A stretch of 64,000 nt of DNA, from contig OX457071.1 in NCBI GenBank assembly GCA_949752795.1, positions 29,930,800-29,994,799 on the forward strand. Reading direction: 5' to 3'. This document shows, in pieces, positions 24,374-37,135 of this stretch (positions are counted from its first letter, which is position 1; every line of letters begins with the position of its first letter). Position numbers and translations under genes: made by a program. The notes below the pieces were generated by a model. It was given only the letters and a program-made list of their open reading frames with translations. It did no database searches and was not told where the DNA came from. The stretch comes from Hyperoodon ampullatus. Taxonomy: Eukaryota > Chordata > Mammalia > Artiodactyla > Ziphiidae.

Positions 24374-24590
24374 TTTTTGTTTTTTTTTGTTTTTCTTTTG
24401 CGTTACGCGGGCTTCTCACTGCTGTGGCCTCTCCCATCGCGGAGCACAGGCTCCGGATGTGCAGGCTCAGCGGCCATGGCGCACGGACCCAGCCGCTCCG
24501 CGGCATGTGGGATCTTCCCAGACCGGGGCACGAACCCGCGTCCCCTGCACCGGCAGGTGGACTCCCAACCACTGCGCCACCAGGGAAGCC
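24374..24590 (-). mobile_element. CHR-type SINE (young) inside L1 copy 2
   Basis: The CHR SINE complement, with a T-rich tail on the left broken by G/C. CCTCACTGTAGTTTT at 24359-24373 and 24591-24605 is a perfect 15-bp target-site duplication, and the L1 sequence resumes directly after it. Confidence 0.96.
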
Positions 24591-26525
24591 CCTCACTGTA
24601 GTTTTGATTTGTATTTCTCTAATAATTAATGATGTTGAGCAGCTTTTCATGTGCTTCTTGACCATATGTATTTCTTCTTTGAGAAAGATCTATTTAGGTC
24701 TTCTGCCCATTTTGGGATTGAGTTGTTTGTTTTTTAATATTGAGCTGCATGAGCTGTTTATATATTTTGGAGGTGAATCCTTTGTCCGTTGATTTGTTTG
24801 CAAATATTTTCTCCCATTCTTAGGGTTGTCTTTTTGTCTTGTTTATGGTTTCCTTTGCTGTGCAAAAGCTTTTAAGTTTCATTAGGTCTCATTTGTATAT
24901 TTTTGTTTTTATTTCCATTACTCTAGCAGATGGATCAAAAAAGATCTTCCTGTGATTTATGTCAAAGAGTGTTCTTCCTATGTTTTCCTCTAAGAGTTTT
25001 ATAGTGTCTGTTCTTACATTTAGGTCTCTAATCCATTTTGAGTTTATTTTTGTGTATGGTGTTAGGGAGTGTTCTAATTTCATTCTTTTCCATGTAGTCC
25101 AGTTTTCCCAGTGCCACTTATTGAAGAGATTGTCTTTTCTCCATTGTATATCCTTGCCTCCTTTGTCATAGATTAGTTGACCATACATGCGTGGGTTTAT
25201 CTCTGGGCTTTCTATCTTGTTCCATTGATCTATATTTCTGTTTTTGTGCCAGTACCATATTGTCTTGATTACTGTAGCTTTGTAGTATAGTCTGAAGTCA
25301 GGGAGTATGCTTCCTCCAGCTCCGTTTTTTTCCCTGAAGACTGCTTTGGCTTTTTGGCATCTTTTGTGTCTCCGTACAAATATTAAGATTTTTTGTTCTA
25401 GTTCTGTAAAAAATGCCATTTGTAGTTTGATTGGGATTGCATTGATTTTGTAGATTGCTTTGGGTAGTATAGTCATTTTCCCAATATTGATTCTTCCAAT
25501 CCAATAACATGGTATATCTCTCCATCTGTTGGTATCATCTTTAATTTCTTTCATCAGTGTCTTATAGTTTTCTAAATACAGGTCTTTTGTCTCCCTAGGT
25601 AGGTTTATTCCTAGGTATTTTATTCTTTTGGTTACAATGGTAAATGGGAGAGTTTCCTTAATTTTTTTAATGATTTTTCATCATTAGTGTATAGGAATGC
25701 AAGAGATTTCTGTGCATTGTACCCTGCATCTTTACCAAACTTGTTGATTAGATCTAGTAGTTTTCTGGTGGCATCTTTAGGATTCTCTATGTATAGTATC
25801 ATGTCATCTGCAAACAGTGACAGTTTTGCTTCTTCATTTCCAATTTGTATTCCTTTTATTTCTTTTTCTTCTCTGATTGCTGTGGCTAGGACTTCCCAAA
25901 CTATGTTGAATAATAGCAGTGAGAGTGGACAACCTTGTCTTGTTCCTGATCTTGGAGGAAATGCTTTCAGTTTTTCACCATTGAGAATGATGTTGCCTCT
26001 GGGTTTGACATATATGGCCTTTATTATGTTGAGGTAGGTTCCCTCTATGCCTACTTTCTAGAGAGTCTTTATCATAAATGGGTGTTGAATTTTGTGAAAA
26101 GCTTTTTCTGCATCTACTGAGATGATCATATGGTTTTTCTTCTTCAGTATGTTAATATGGTGTATCACATTGATTGATTTGCGTATATTGAAGAATCCTT
26201 GCATCCCTGGGATAAATCCCACTTGATCATGGTGTATGGTCCTTTTAATGTGTTGTTGGATTCTATTTGCTAGAATTTTGTTGAGGATTTTTACATCTAT
26301 ATTCATCAGTGATATTGGTCTGTAATTTTCTTTTTTTGTAATATCTTTGTCTGGTTTTGGTATCAAGGTGATGGTGGCCTCAAAGAATGAGTTTGGGAGT
26401 TTTCCTTCCTCTGCAATTTTTTGGAAGAGTTTGTGAAGAATGGGTGTTAGCTCTTCTCTAAATGTTTGATAGAATTCACCTGTAAAGCCATGTAGTCCTG
26501 GGCTTTTGTTTGTTGGAAGATTTTT

Positions 26526-26731
26526 TTTTTTTTTTTTTTGCGGTACGTGGGCCTCTCACTGTTGTGACCTCTCCTGTTGCGGAGCACAGGCTCCGGATGC
26601 GCAGGCTTAGCGGCCATGGCTCATGGGCCCAGCCGCTCCATGGCATGTGGGATCTTCCTGGACCGGGGCACGAACCGGTGTTCCCTGCATTGGCAGGCAG
26701 GCTCTCAACCACTGTGCCACCAGGGAAGCCC
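26526..26731 (-). mobile_element. CHR-type SINE (young) inside L1 copy 2
   Basis: The CHR SINE complement with the target-site duplication TTGTTGGAAGATTTTT at 26510-26525 and 26732-26747. It interrupts the ORF2 remnant at the NLPT..SPG segment of the reverse-transcriptase region. Confidence 0.96.
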
Positions 26732-28189
26732 TTGTTGGAAGATTTTTAATCACAGTTTCAATTTCATTACTTGTGATTGGTCTGTTCATATTTTCTGTTT
26801 CTTCCTGGTTCAGCCTTGGAAGGTTATACCTTTCTAAGAATTTGTCCATTTCTTCCAGGTTGTGCATTTTATTGGCATAGAGTTGCTTATAGTACTCTCT
26901 TAGGATGCTTTGTATTTCTGTGGTGTCTGTTGTAACTTCTCCTTTTTCATTTCTAATTTTATTGATTTGAGTCCTCTTCCTCTTTTCTTGATGAGTCTGG
27001 CTAATGGTTTATCAATTTTGTTTATCTTCTCAAAGAACCAGCTTTTAGTTTTATTCATCTTTGCTATTGTTTTCTTTGTTTCTATTTCATTTATTTCTGC
27101 TCTGATCTTTATGATTTCTTTCCTTCTGCTAACTTTGGCTTTTGTTGTTCTTCTTTCTCTAGTTCCTTTAGGTGTAACATTAGGTTGTTTTTTTGAGATT
27201 TTTCTTGTTTCTTGAGATAGTCTTGTATAGCTGTAAACTTCCCTCTTAAAACTGCTTTTGCTGCAATCCATCGGTTTTGGATTGTCATGTTTTCATTGTC
27301 ATTTGTCTCTAGGTTTTTCTGATTTCCTCTTAGACTTCTTCAGTGATCTCTTCGTTATTCAGTAACGTATTGTTTAGCCTCCATGTGTTTGTGTTTTTTA
27401 TGTTTTTTTTTCCTGTCATTGATTTCTAATCTCATAGCGTTGTGGTCAGAAAAGATGCTTGATATGATTTCAATTTTCTTAAATTTACTGAGGCTTGATT
27501 TGTGGCCCAAGATATGATCTATCCTGGAGAATGTTTCATGCGCACTTGAGAAAAAAGTGTAATCTGCTGTTTTTGGATGGATGTCCTATAAATATCAATT
27601 AAATCTATATGGTCTATTTTGTCATTTAAAGCTTTTGTTTCCTCATTAATTTTCTGTTTGGATGATCTGTCCATTGTTGTAAGTGAGGTGTTAAAGTCCC
27701 CCACTATTATTGTGTTACTGTCGATTTCCTCTTTTATAGCTGTTAGTAGTTGCCTTATGTATTGAGGTGCTCCTGTGTAGGGTGCATATATATTTATAAT
27801 TGTTATATCTTCTTCTTGGATTGATCCCTTTATCATTATGTAGTGTCCATCCTTGTCTCTTGTAACATTCTTTATTTTAAAGTCTATTTTATCTGATATG
27901 AGTATTGCTACTCCAGCTTTCTTTTGATTTCCATTTGCATGGAATACCTTTTTCCATCCCCTCACTTTCAGTCTGTATTCGTCCCTAGGTGTGAAGTGGG
28001 TCTCCTGTAGACAGGATATATATGGGTCTTGTTTTTGTATCCATTCAGCGAGCCTGTGTCTTTTGTTTGGAGCATTTAAGCCATTCACGTTTAAGGTAAT
28101 TATCGATATGTATGTTGCTGTGACCATTTTCTTAATTGTTTTGGGTTTGTTTTGGGTAGGTCCTTTTCTTCTCTTGTGTTTCCCACTTA

Positions 28190-29282
28190 GAGAAGTTCCT
28201 TTAGCATTTGTTGTAGAGCCAGTTTGGTGGTGCTGAATTGTCTTAGCTTTTGTTTGTGTGTAAAGCTTTTGATTTCTCCATCAAATCTGAATGAAATCCT
28301 TGCCAGGTAGAGTAATCTTGGTTGTAGGTTCTTCCCTTTCATCACTTTAAGTATATCATGCCACTCCCTTCTGGCTTGTAGAGTTTCTGCTGAGAGATCA
28401 GCTGTTAACCTTTTATGTTTTCTGTCATTTTTCCCTTGCTGTTTTCAGTAATTTTTCTTTGTCTTTAATTTTTGCCAATTTGATTACTATGTGTCTTGGC
28501 ATGTTTCTCCTTCAGGTTATCCTGTACGGGACTCTCTGTGCTTCTTGGACTTGGGTGGCTATTTCCTTTCCCATGTCAGGGAAGTTTTCGACTATAATCT
28601 CTTCAAATATTTTCTTGAGTCCTTTCTCTCTCTCTTCTCCTTCTGGGACCCCTTTGGTGCGAATGTTCTTGCATTTAATGTTGTCCCACAGATCTCTTAG
28701 GCTGTCTTCATTTCTTTTCATTCTTTTTTCTTTATTCTTTTCCACAGAAGTGAATTCCACCATTCTGCCTTCCAGGTCACTTATCCATTCTTCTGCCTCA
28801 GTTATTCTGCTATTGATTCCTTCTAGTGTAGTTTTCATTTCAGTTATTGTATTGTTCATCTCTGTTTGTTTGTTCTTTAATTCTTCTAGATCTTTGTTAA
28901 GCATTTCTTGCATCTTCTCGATCTTTGCCTCTATTCTTTTTCCGAGGCCCTGTATCATCTTCACTTTCATTATTCTGAATTCTTTTTCTGGAAGGTTGCC
29001 TATCTCCCCTTCATTTAGTTGTTTTTCTGGGGTTTTATCTTGTTCCTTCTTCTGGTACATAGCCCTCTGCCTTTTCATCTTGTTTATCTTTCTGTGAATG
29101 TGTTTTTTGTTCCACAGGCTGCAGGATTGTAGTTCTTCTTCCTTTTCCTGTCTTCTTGCTTCTGTAGTTCTTCTTGCTTCTGTTTTTGCTTCTGCTGTCT
29201 TCCCTCTGACACTTGGTTGGTTTGATTGGTATAGAATTAGCAGTTCAAAATAACTTTCAACACCCTGAACATATTGTTTCAC
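28190..29282 (-). pseudogene. L1 ORF1 pseudogene (copy 2)
   Basis: An open stretch at 28512-29282 encodes about 256 residues on the minus strand. These are an unusual Glu/Arg-rich N-terminus (TEARRQEKEEELQ), then EKEFRIMKVKMIQGLGKRIEAK, a long coiled coil (ITEAEEWISDLEGRM), and the RRM start (KNIRTKGVPEGEE) to [11 protein letters not shown]. The C-terminal RNA-binding domain (28190-28510) lies in another frame. The first 30-40 codons may be sequence outside the original ORF. Confidence 0.8.
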
Positions 29283-29419
29283 TGACTGCTGACACTCAGT
29301 ATTGCTGATTAAATTCTAAAGCTCATTTGATTCTCCTGTTTTTGCAGGTGACCTAATTTTTCTAAGTTTTTAAGGTCTTCCTTCTTTCTTTAGTATTCTG
29401 ATATTTTGCAAAGATATGT

Positions 29420-30232
29420 TGGGTTCTTTTTAAAAATATTTTATAGAATTATAATTGATGTATATACAATATTTGGTAAGTTATTGGTGTATAATATAGT
29501 GATTCACAATTTTTAAAGGTTATACTCCATTTATAGTTATAAAGCATTGGCTGTATTCCCCATGTTGTGCAATATTTCCTTGTAGCTTATTTTATATACA
29601 GTAGTTTGTACCTCTTAATCCCTAACTCCTATATTTTCCCTCCCCCTTCCCTCTCCCCAGTGGTAACCACTAGTTTGTTCTCTATGTCTGTGAATCTCCT
29701 TCTTTTTTGTTATATTTACTGGTTTGTATTATATTTTATATTACACATATAAGTGATATCATACAACATTTGTCTTTCTCTGACTTATTTCACTTAGCAT
29801 AATCCCCTCCAAGTCCATCCATGTTGCTGCAAATGGCAAATTTTCATTCTTTTTTATGGCTGAGTAGTGTTTCATTATATATGTATACCACATCTTCTTT
29901 ATCCATTCATTTGTTGATGGACTCTTAGGTTGCCTCCATATGGCAATTGTAAATAATGCTGCTATGAACATTGGGGTGCATGTATCTTTTTGAATTAGTG
30001 GGGTTTTTTGTTTGTTTTTTGTTTTGGATATATACCCAGGAGTGGAATTGCTGGGTCATATGGTAATACTATTTTTAGTCTTTTGGGTAACCTCCATACT
30101 GTTTTCCAGAGTGGCTGCACCAATTTCCACTCCCACCAACAGTATGCGAAGGTTCCCTTTTCTCCACAACCTTGCTAATATTTGTTATTTGTCTCCTTTT
30201 TGCTGACAGCCATTCTGACAGGTGTGAGGTGA
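29420..30232 (-). mobile_element. older L1 fragment, minus strand
   Basis: The plus strand runs from 'ataattgatgtatatacaatatttgg' (L1 3' UTR) to the ORF2 C-terminal region ('aatgctgctatgaacattggggtgcatgtatc', 'gtgtgaggtgatat'). It is clearly more diverged than the copies at 11 kb and 47 kb, an older L1M-type subfamily. Confidence 0.85.
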
Positions 30233-30599
30233 TATGTCCTTGCTTCTCCTTCTCTGAATCCCTGGTATCAGCTGATACCAGCCACTTAGGACACACACGC
30301 TCCATCAAGTATTTAATTAAATACTTTTTTACAAAACATGTTTTGTTTCTGTTCCTGCCAAGCAAACATATTTTTACTTGCTACTAAGACAATTATTTTT
30401 TCTCACCTCGTTATGTTAATATATGGTATATAAAAAGATCATTTTCATCTTACACAGTCCTGAAAGGGTTTCAGAGGCCACACTAGTTTCATCGTAATGC
30501 CATGAACTTGCCTACATCTAACTTTCCTTGCCCATTCCCCAGTGCTTGCCATTAACAACTCATCTCTAAACATGTTTGCATCATGAACTAGATGCTCAG

Positions 30600-30830
30600 A
30601 GCTTCACACCTGCCATTTCGTCTGTCTGGTCTACTCTACGCATCTTCTCTTTCCCCTTGAAAAATTCCACCCACCTTTAAGGGTCATTTGAAATCTCATT
30701 GTTTCCATCAGATTTTCTGGACACTTCAGTCATAAGTGGTACTTCATTCTTTTTCCACTTTATTTCCTTCACACTGATTGGCTAATTCATTTGGTGGTAC
30801 TTTGTATTATTCACCTGTTACATTTTCATG
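30600..30830 (+). repeat. LINE L2 fragment
   Basis: 'cccacctttaagggtcatttgaaatctcattg ... cattcatttggtggtac'-like text in a pyrimidine-rich context has the order of the L2 3' region. Diverged. Confidence 0.6.
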
Positions 30831-30889
30831 TGAATGTAGTACAGTAGAAATTACACTTAACCTGACATTGCACCATATATTTTATTCAG

Positions 30890-31110
30890 CTTAATCTCTT
30901 CCTGGCTGTGTGTCACTTAGCCTCTTTCAGTTTCCTCATTTACATATTGAGAAATACCTATTTGTTTCCTCCATAGAATGGAGATGACAAAGTCTACATC
31001 TGAGGGTTTTTTGTGAAGGTTAAATGAGATCATTTGTATACAGTGCCTAACTCAGTACCTGACTCATGTTAGGTGCCTGGTAACCTGATAAGTGTTAATT
31101 CCCTGCACCT
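30890..31110 (+). repeat. MIR SINE
   Basis: 'cttcctggctgtgtgtcacttagcctctttcagtttcctcatttac ... gaaggttaaatgagatca ... tcatgttaggtgcctgg' is the MIR core and 3' end. Confidence 0.88.
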
Positions 31111-31665
31111 TTGTATTGGTTTTCTATGTTATGTAACAGATTACCATATAAATTTATCAGCTTAAAACAATATACATTTATTATCTCACTGTTTCTTTAG
31201 GTCCAAAGTCTCTGAAGTCTGAGCACAGTTTGTAGTTGCATCCTCTGCTCAGGGTCTCACCAGGCTGAAAGGAAGGTGTCAGACAGACTGTGTTTTCACT
31301 TGAAGTTCAGAGTCCTTTTTCTCAACACATTCAGGTTGTTGTTAGAAGTTAGTTCCTTGTGGTTGTAGGACTGAGTTCCCTGTTTTCATGCTGGCTGTCA
31401 GCAGGAGATCAGTAGCAACACCTAGAGGATACCCTCAGGTACTAGACATATGGTCCACTTACAACAGGGCCTCTTAGTCTGTGAATCTCTCTCTAATTTG
31501 CTGTGACAGAGTATTACATACCCTAATAAAATGACAAGAGTGACTGTCCCATTATATTCACTGGTCCTTTCCATACTAAGGGGGATGGAATTATATAAAA
31601 CATATACATCAGAGGATGGGAATCTTGGGAACAATCTTAGAATTATACCTACCACAACCCTCTAA
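31111..31665. repeat. ancient interspersed repeat, family not assigned
   Basis: 'ctatgttatgtaacagattaccatataaatttatcagcttaaaacaatatacatttattatctcac' resembles a frequent old mammalian repeat ('gtaacaaattaccacaaac..ggcttaaaacaacagaaatttattctctcac'). The family is not assigned from memory. Confidence 0.5.
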
Positions 31666-31789
31666 GCTAAAAAATCAGAAGAGAGGAAGAATTAAAAGTT
31701 GCAGGAGGATTGGGAAGTAATTGGCTGAGAACCAAAAAAAAAAAAAATTCAAGGCCTAGGTGGAGAGGTGGGTGTGGACAGGTATATTA

Positions 31790-32245
31790 TTAGTCACTGT
31801 TCTTGAGAGAAACAGAACTAGTAGGAGTCAGTCTCTCTGTCTATCTGTCTGTCTATCTATCTGTCTATCTATCTATCAAGAGATTTATTGTAAGGAATTG
31901 GCTCACATGATTATGGAGGCTGGAAGTTCTGTGATGGCTGTCTGCAAGCTAAAGATGCAGGAAAGCCAATGGTTTAAGTCCCAGTCTGAGGGCAGAAGAC
32001 TGATGTCCCAGCTCCATAGTCAGGCAGAAAGAGAGAATTCTTCCTTCTTCCACCTTTTTGTTCTCTTTGGGCCTTAAACAGATTGGATAATACCCACCAT
32101 ATTGGGGAAAACAGTATGCTTTCAAATGCTAGTTTATTCCAAAAACACCATCTCAGACACACCCAGAAATAAGTTTACCCAGATACTTGTGCACCTCATA
32201 GCCTAGTGAAACTGACATATAAAATTAACTATTACAACAGGAGAA
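31790..32245. repeat. ancient interspersed repeat with an embedded microsatellite
   Basis: 'gagagaaacagaactagtaggag ... agagatttattgtaaggaattggctcacatgattatggaggctgg ... gacatataaaattaactattac' follows a widespread old mammalian repeat. A (TCTG/TCTA)n stretch has grown where that family has a GT/GA-rich tract. Family not assigned. Confidence 0.5.
31833..31876 (+). repeat. (TCTG/TCTA)n microsatellite
   Basis: About eleven interleaved TCTG and TCTA units. Confidence 0.93.
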
Positions 32246-32840
32246 GGAACACACATTCTAATGAGATACTTGGATAGGAGTTAAGGACACGTGAGCTTCA
32301 GAAAAGTTTGTAGCTGAGGGAACGCTATGAGTAGAGTAATATAAGAATATTTCATTCCTATTTAACTGTGCTACTTTTAGAAAATGAATGGATATGTGAA
32401 TGAAGGAATAAGTTCTCTTATTCACAAATGTGTCGGCACATGCAGACACATTTGATAAACCACTGTTTATTCCACTCTATTGTGTAAAGTTTGGATGAAT
32501 CATTTTCCAATGTCTGTGATAGAGTATTGAGTCCTGAAACCTAATCAATAAAAGCGGTAAGACTCATATTGTAAATATACAATGCCTTTCCAATGCTATT
32601 ATTGATACTAACTGCAATAAAATGCCCAGGAATCATTCAAATTTAATCAAGTTCAAATTTTTATGACTTGATTTTTAAATACTATCATCAAATTAAAATT
32701 GCTGTTATTATTGTGGTGCTGTATTAACCTGATTCTTTGGGAAACCTCACAATTTTATTAAAGTAGTGAAATATATACTATTTTTTCCTTTTCACCAACA
32801 ACCCTGTTTTGATATTAGTAAGCTTAATGCTGCTTTTTAA
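32246..32840. other. unique non-coding DNA, AT-rich
   Basis: No recognisable repeat or coding signal. AT-rich with many stop codons. Confidence 0.5.
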
Positions 32841-34045
32841 TTCAAACCAACAAATATTTGTTGAGAAACTATTATGCTGATAGTACTAAATTAGGTGCTT
32901 TGAGAAATATACTGATAAGATACAGTTTATACACACAGGTAATTTACATTCTAGTAGGTGAGACAAACATAAGTAACTACTTCTAATTTAAGGCATAAAT
33001 TCCTCATTGGAGTAAAAGTGTACAGATGTAGAGCTATGACAGCACTGGTTGGGGGAATTTAGTTTTGCATAGGAAAATCTGGGTCAACTTTTAAATGAAG
33101 TAGGATTTGAATTGGGCTTTAAAAGAAGATTAGGACTGTAACTGGTAGACATGGATGAAAACGGCAATCCAGGATATGATAATAGCTTATGTAAAGATAG
33201 AAATGAAATAGTTTGGAATGTTTGGGGAGCTACTGAAGTATAATTTATAATGTATGCTATCAGGATGGACAGGGAAGGTTTTTTGTTTGTTTGTTTGTTT
33301 ATTTGTGGTACACGGGCCTCTCACTGTTGTGGCCTCTCCCGTTGTGGAGCACAGGCTCCGGACGCGCAGGCTCAGCGGCCATGGCTCACGGGCCCAGCCG
33401 CTCCGCGGCATGTGGGATCTTCCTGGACCAGGGCACGAACCCGTGTCCCCTGCATCGGCAGGCAGACTCTCAACCACTGCGCCACCAGGGAAGCCCGACA
33501 GGGAAGTTTTACTGGAAGTAAAGGATGAAGGAAAAATTCTGGCCACCTTGGAGATCAGTCTGGAGAGGTTCTTAGTTATTCTATATGCAGTGAAGTTCCA
33601 ATGAAGGTTTATAAGTAGGGGAGTGACAGAAACATTCTTAGGAATAGGACTCTGGTGGCAGAGAGAGAAAGAAGACTTGAGATTGGGACATACGTTTGGA
33701 GAATGGCACAAATTCTAGTTAATAAATATTTGTTGGTTGTCTACAAACTGCCTGAGGGTAATAAGCACTGGAGATTAGCCCTGGGAATTCAAAAGAAATA
33801 ATATGCAGTGTCTACTCTCAAAATGACAGAAACTATGCAACCTTCTGATAATAATCTGCTGCTGTTTGCCTCTGTGCAAAGTTATGGCCATAATGTCAAG
33901 TAGATGAGAAAACATAGTAGGAGGTAAAGGCTAAAATGATGCTAACAAATTGTGAAGGGTCTTACATGAAATGCTAGGTACTGAAGAGTCAATATGATAA
34001 GAAACATTTTTTAGAAAGATAATTCTAGTGTAGGGTAGAAAATAA
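32841..34045 (+). repeat. ancient interspersed repeat, split by a SINE
   Basis: 'caacaaatatttgttgagaaactattatg ... ttacattctagtaggtgagacaaacataag ... aggatttgaattgggctttaaaagaagat' and, beyond the SINE, 'tataagtaggggagtgacag' follow the order of a common old mammalian repeat ('tattgagcacctactatgtgcc...ttacattctagtgg...'). The family is uncertain and several parts are too diverged to place. Confidence 0.45.
33279..33496 (-). mobile_element. CHR-type SINE (young), minus strand
   Basis: CHR SINE complement. Its tail contains (TTTG)n units from A-tail expansion. The direct repeat GACAGGGAAG at 33268-33277 and 33497-33506 is the target-site duplication. Confidence 0.94.
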
Positions 34046-36640
34046 ACAGTTTTTCAACTGTAAATGGAGTTAATAGTATTTTCTGCACAAGCTCAGTGTG
34101 AGAAATAAATAAAATTACCTATATACAGTGTCCAACGATGACAGACAAACAAACTGTTTAACAAATGTTAGCTTCTTTTCTCTAATCCTACACGTGGCTA
34201 GGTACTCTTTGTATTGGTCAAGAAAATCCTTGTGCAAAATCAAAATGGTAGACCATCTTGTAGATTTTCAGTTGTATTTCTCTGGATAATATTGTCAGGA
34301 GATGGGCAAGGGTAAGGAATCACCTTTTCTCACTGAATCCCATAATCTGGACACTTTTAAGTCAGCCTCTGGACTCCTGAATTCCTCAAAGACATCCTCA
34401 CCTACTAGAGCAATTCTTGGTGGATATTCTGGTGGAAATTCATCTTTTTTCTCCTTCTTTACTGCTTTCTTTTTCAGTATAGCTAAAACTTCCTTTTACA
34501 TGTAGCTGTTCTTAAAAGAACAGTCGCACTGGTGAATTATTAGAAGTTTTACAAAATCTGTCCACTTACATCCCCTTGGGTGTCTCCTACCCTGGCAAAT
34601 AGCTGCCAGGAAGAACAGTGGCAGAGGTACCTGAAACTACTTTTAGTTGAGGTCTAAGTTTTATACAATAGAATCACACACATTTTGGATTTTCCTCTAC
34701 TTTTGGGATTTGATGCCAGAGGCTATTAAAAAAAATTCCAATCTGTAGGCAGAATCATGAAAATGTCTTGGGGCTTTCCTGCAGAAAGCTTCAAGGAAAA
34801 CAGTGCTCTAATATCTCTATATCAAGTTTAAAATAGTGCTTTATGTGTTATTATATTACTCTTTTGTGTGGGGACTTATTATTTGTATTCTTGGTCAACC
34901 ATATTTTCCTTTAAAATACCCAACACAATATCTCCATGTTCAACTCAAGACAAGGTCTGTAGGACAAAGATATTGAGACACTTAACCCATTTTACTGCAC
35001 AACAATGATCCATGTAACTTAGACCTTTATTATTATGGTAAATCGCTGTTTTACATTTGAATATTAGTAGTGAAGGCTCTAGGTGGTATTATCATAAATA
35101 GTAATAATTGCAAGGAATAGCAAAAAATATTTCACTAACATATCCTCAGAAATCGTGTTCATTCTCTGAGGGGGATCCTGTCATTCAAAGAGATTGAGCA
35201 CCTCTTCTAGTGAATAAAGGTCAAGAACAGAGTTACTAGCTCTGTATTCTTTCTATAATGTCATGCCCCACTTTTAGGTATATAGTAACAAATTAAACTG
35301 GAAATAGGATTTAAAGATGGCAAGAGGATTCTGTGGTTTCAAACCTATAATAAATAACAATACCACTTTTAATAAGTGAGATTTATTTTTTTCCCTGTCT
35401 TGTTATCTTATGGCATTTCATTGTGGTATAATCATAACTGTAGAAACATAGCAAGTCTTCAAAAAACAGTCATGATCCTGTGTTTACAGGCAAATCTAAA
35501 AATTGGATTTGGCTTAAGCCATCTAAATCAAACTAATTCCCTTTCTCGGGTTAATGCCCCAAGGCTAACATAATATACAGAGCTTACAAGATAGGTTTAG
35601 TGTTATATTTAAGATGAAGGGTTTATTCAAATTCAAACAGCAACATCTTTAGTAAAAAATGTTAGGTATGTGAAAGTGAAATTTAATTCAATATAATTGA
35701 AATACATCGTGATCAATCTGATAATTTTGTCAAACTCTGAAATTTCCCTTTTTTAAAAAAAATTGTACTTATGTGAAAAAGTCCAGCAAGGCAGCTGTTA
35801 ATATTTGTTCTTCTTGTAAAGTAAATGGTTGCCTTTTCTCTACCGTCCAAATCAAATAAGACATTGAAAAATCAACTAAACCAGAAATTCACCCTTGGAA
35901 AAGCTTAGGCACCTAAAGCTATACCAGTTGATATGTGAGTTTTCCTAGAAACCTATTCCCAATGCTTCCCTTTGAAGCTATATTTAATATGGAGCTGTAG
36001 GAGTTATTCCCAGAGATAGAGAAATAGGACAATTATCAGAATTTTTCCTGAGCATTTTGCTCATTAATGACTGAGAATCCTCACAACAATCTGATAAAAT
36101 CACAAAATCAGGCTTTGAAAAGCAGCCTGGGTGTTGCCTTCCCACAATCAACACATACTTCACCAGCTGCTCTATAGAAGCTCGACCCCATCTGGCAGCA
36201 CAGCAAATTCTCTTGCTTCAGGAACTGGAATTGCCGACAAGAAGCAGCATCTCTAAATGGGAAATTAGAACATCTCTAAACGTGAATTCTGGCTCCAAAA
36301 AGGAGGTGCTGAGCATCAGCCTCTGCTTTAGGTCAAGACAAAGTAATTAAATTTCATGCACTGCTCACTGAAAACTAGGGTGCCAGAATCTGATCTGAAT
36401 CTTTGGCTTTGTGTAGGAAATCTATCACTCATATTGAGAGATGCTAGAATTTTTGATGTGTGACTAAGCTGGTGTCTGCATGTATTACAGACCTGAAACT
36501 ATCCCACAAGGCTGTAAGTGCCTGAGATTATTTGAAGTATACAATTCCTAAGCATTTAGATTTAAGGGTTCAGTTTCAATGGGTTACTGTACTGCATTGA
36601 AAACAGGATTCTTCTCAGCCGAACCAAAGAGAAATGTATA
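34046..36640. other. unique DNA, largely repeat-free
   Basis: About 2.6 kb with no recognised repeat family and no supported gene. Open frames stay under 70 codons. The composition is AT-rich and the content cannot be judged further by eye. Confidence 0.4.
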
Positions 36641-36659
36641 GAAGCTAAAGGAGCAACAG

Positions 36660-37135
36660 GGATGGGCTTGGTTTGGGGCTTTCCACTAAGTGGACCAAAG
36701 AAAGTCTCCTGCCATTTCAGTAAACAAAGAACATTGCCTGCCTTCAAGCCATCAGCCATCAGACGGTGTGCCCTGAGGGGAATTCAGGATGGAGAGAAAA
36801 ACAGGATACTGGCCCTAGATAGTTAAGATGCATATCAAAGGAATAATTTCAATGAGCTCCAATTCTTCCATTTTCCCATACATAGAAAAGCAGTAAAATC
36901 ATTAACTCAAGATGTCTGGGTTTTTTTGTGTGTGATTAGCAGTAATCTTTTGATGTTCGACTACATTTTTTCCCCAGCAAAAACTCTTATATGTCCTGGA
37001 TCCTCTCTAACCACTTTCAACAGCTTCTTAAAGCTATCTGAGAGGCTGTCTTCCCAGGCTATAGTCCTCAGTAAGGTCACCAAATAGAACATGATTCTCA
37101 ACGTTTAGGTTGCGCGTTTTTCTTCTGTCAAAAAC
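36660..37135 (+). repeat. ERV-like LTR, copy A
   Basis: A likely solitary or paired retroviral LTR. It shares 'ggaattcaggatggag', 'ggccctagatagttaag', 'cccatacatagaaaa', 'tagcagtaatcttttgatgtt', 'cccaggctatagtcctcag' and 'ccaaatagaacatgattctcaac' with copy B at 39.7-40.2 kb, in the same order and orientation. The gammaretrovirus-like 3' arrangement (CCCAGGCT..CCTCAG..AATAGAA..TTCTCAAC) suggests an ERV1-type LTR. The shared part seems to begin upstream of the TGTG at about 36766, so the left end is uncertain. Confidence 0.65.

Larger units (their letters stand above)
23890..28127 (-). pseudogene. L1 ORF2 pseudogene (copy 2)
   Basis: The minus strand keeps the amino end as one open piece, 27519-28127. 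It has the endonuclease landmarks [32 protein letters not shown] and VGDFNTSL. Further pieces carry the reverse-transcriptase region (26058-26366 with [17 protein letters not shown] and DAEKAFHK) and the later thumb/C-terminal parts (24889-25554, and 23931-24245 with [10 protein letters not shown]). Frameshifts, stops and two SINE insertions break the frame, so it cannot encode ORF2p. The AEKAFHK reading replaces an otherwise constant Asp-Lys pair. Confidence 0.9.
23631..29215 (-). mobile_element. long L1, inactivated, carrying two SINEs (copy 2)
   Basis: The 3' end is the T-rich run from 23631 with the L1 3' UTR ('cagcaggttcttattcgtcatccattttatac'). ORF2 and ORF1 remnants follow to about 29.2 kb. 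Two CHR SINEs sit inside (24374-24590 and 26526-26731), each with its own target-site duplication, so this L1 is older than both. The 5' boundary is uncertain: text beyond about 29215 no longer looks like L1, and I found no matching target-site duplication. Confidence 0.88.
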
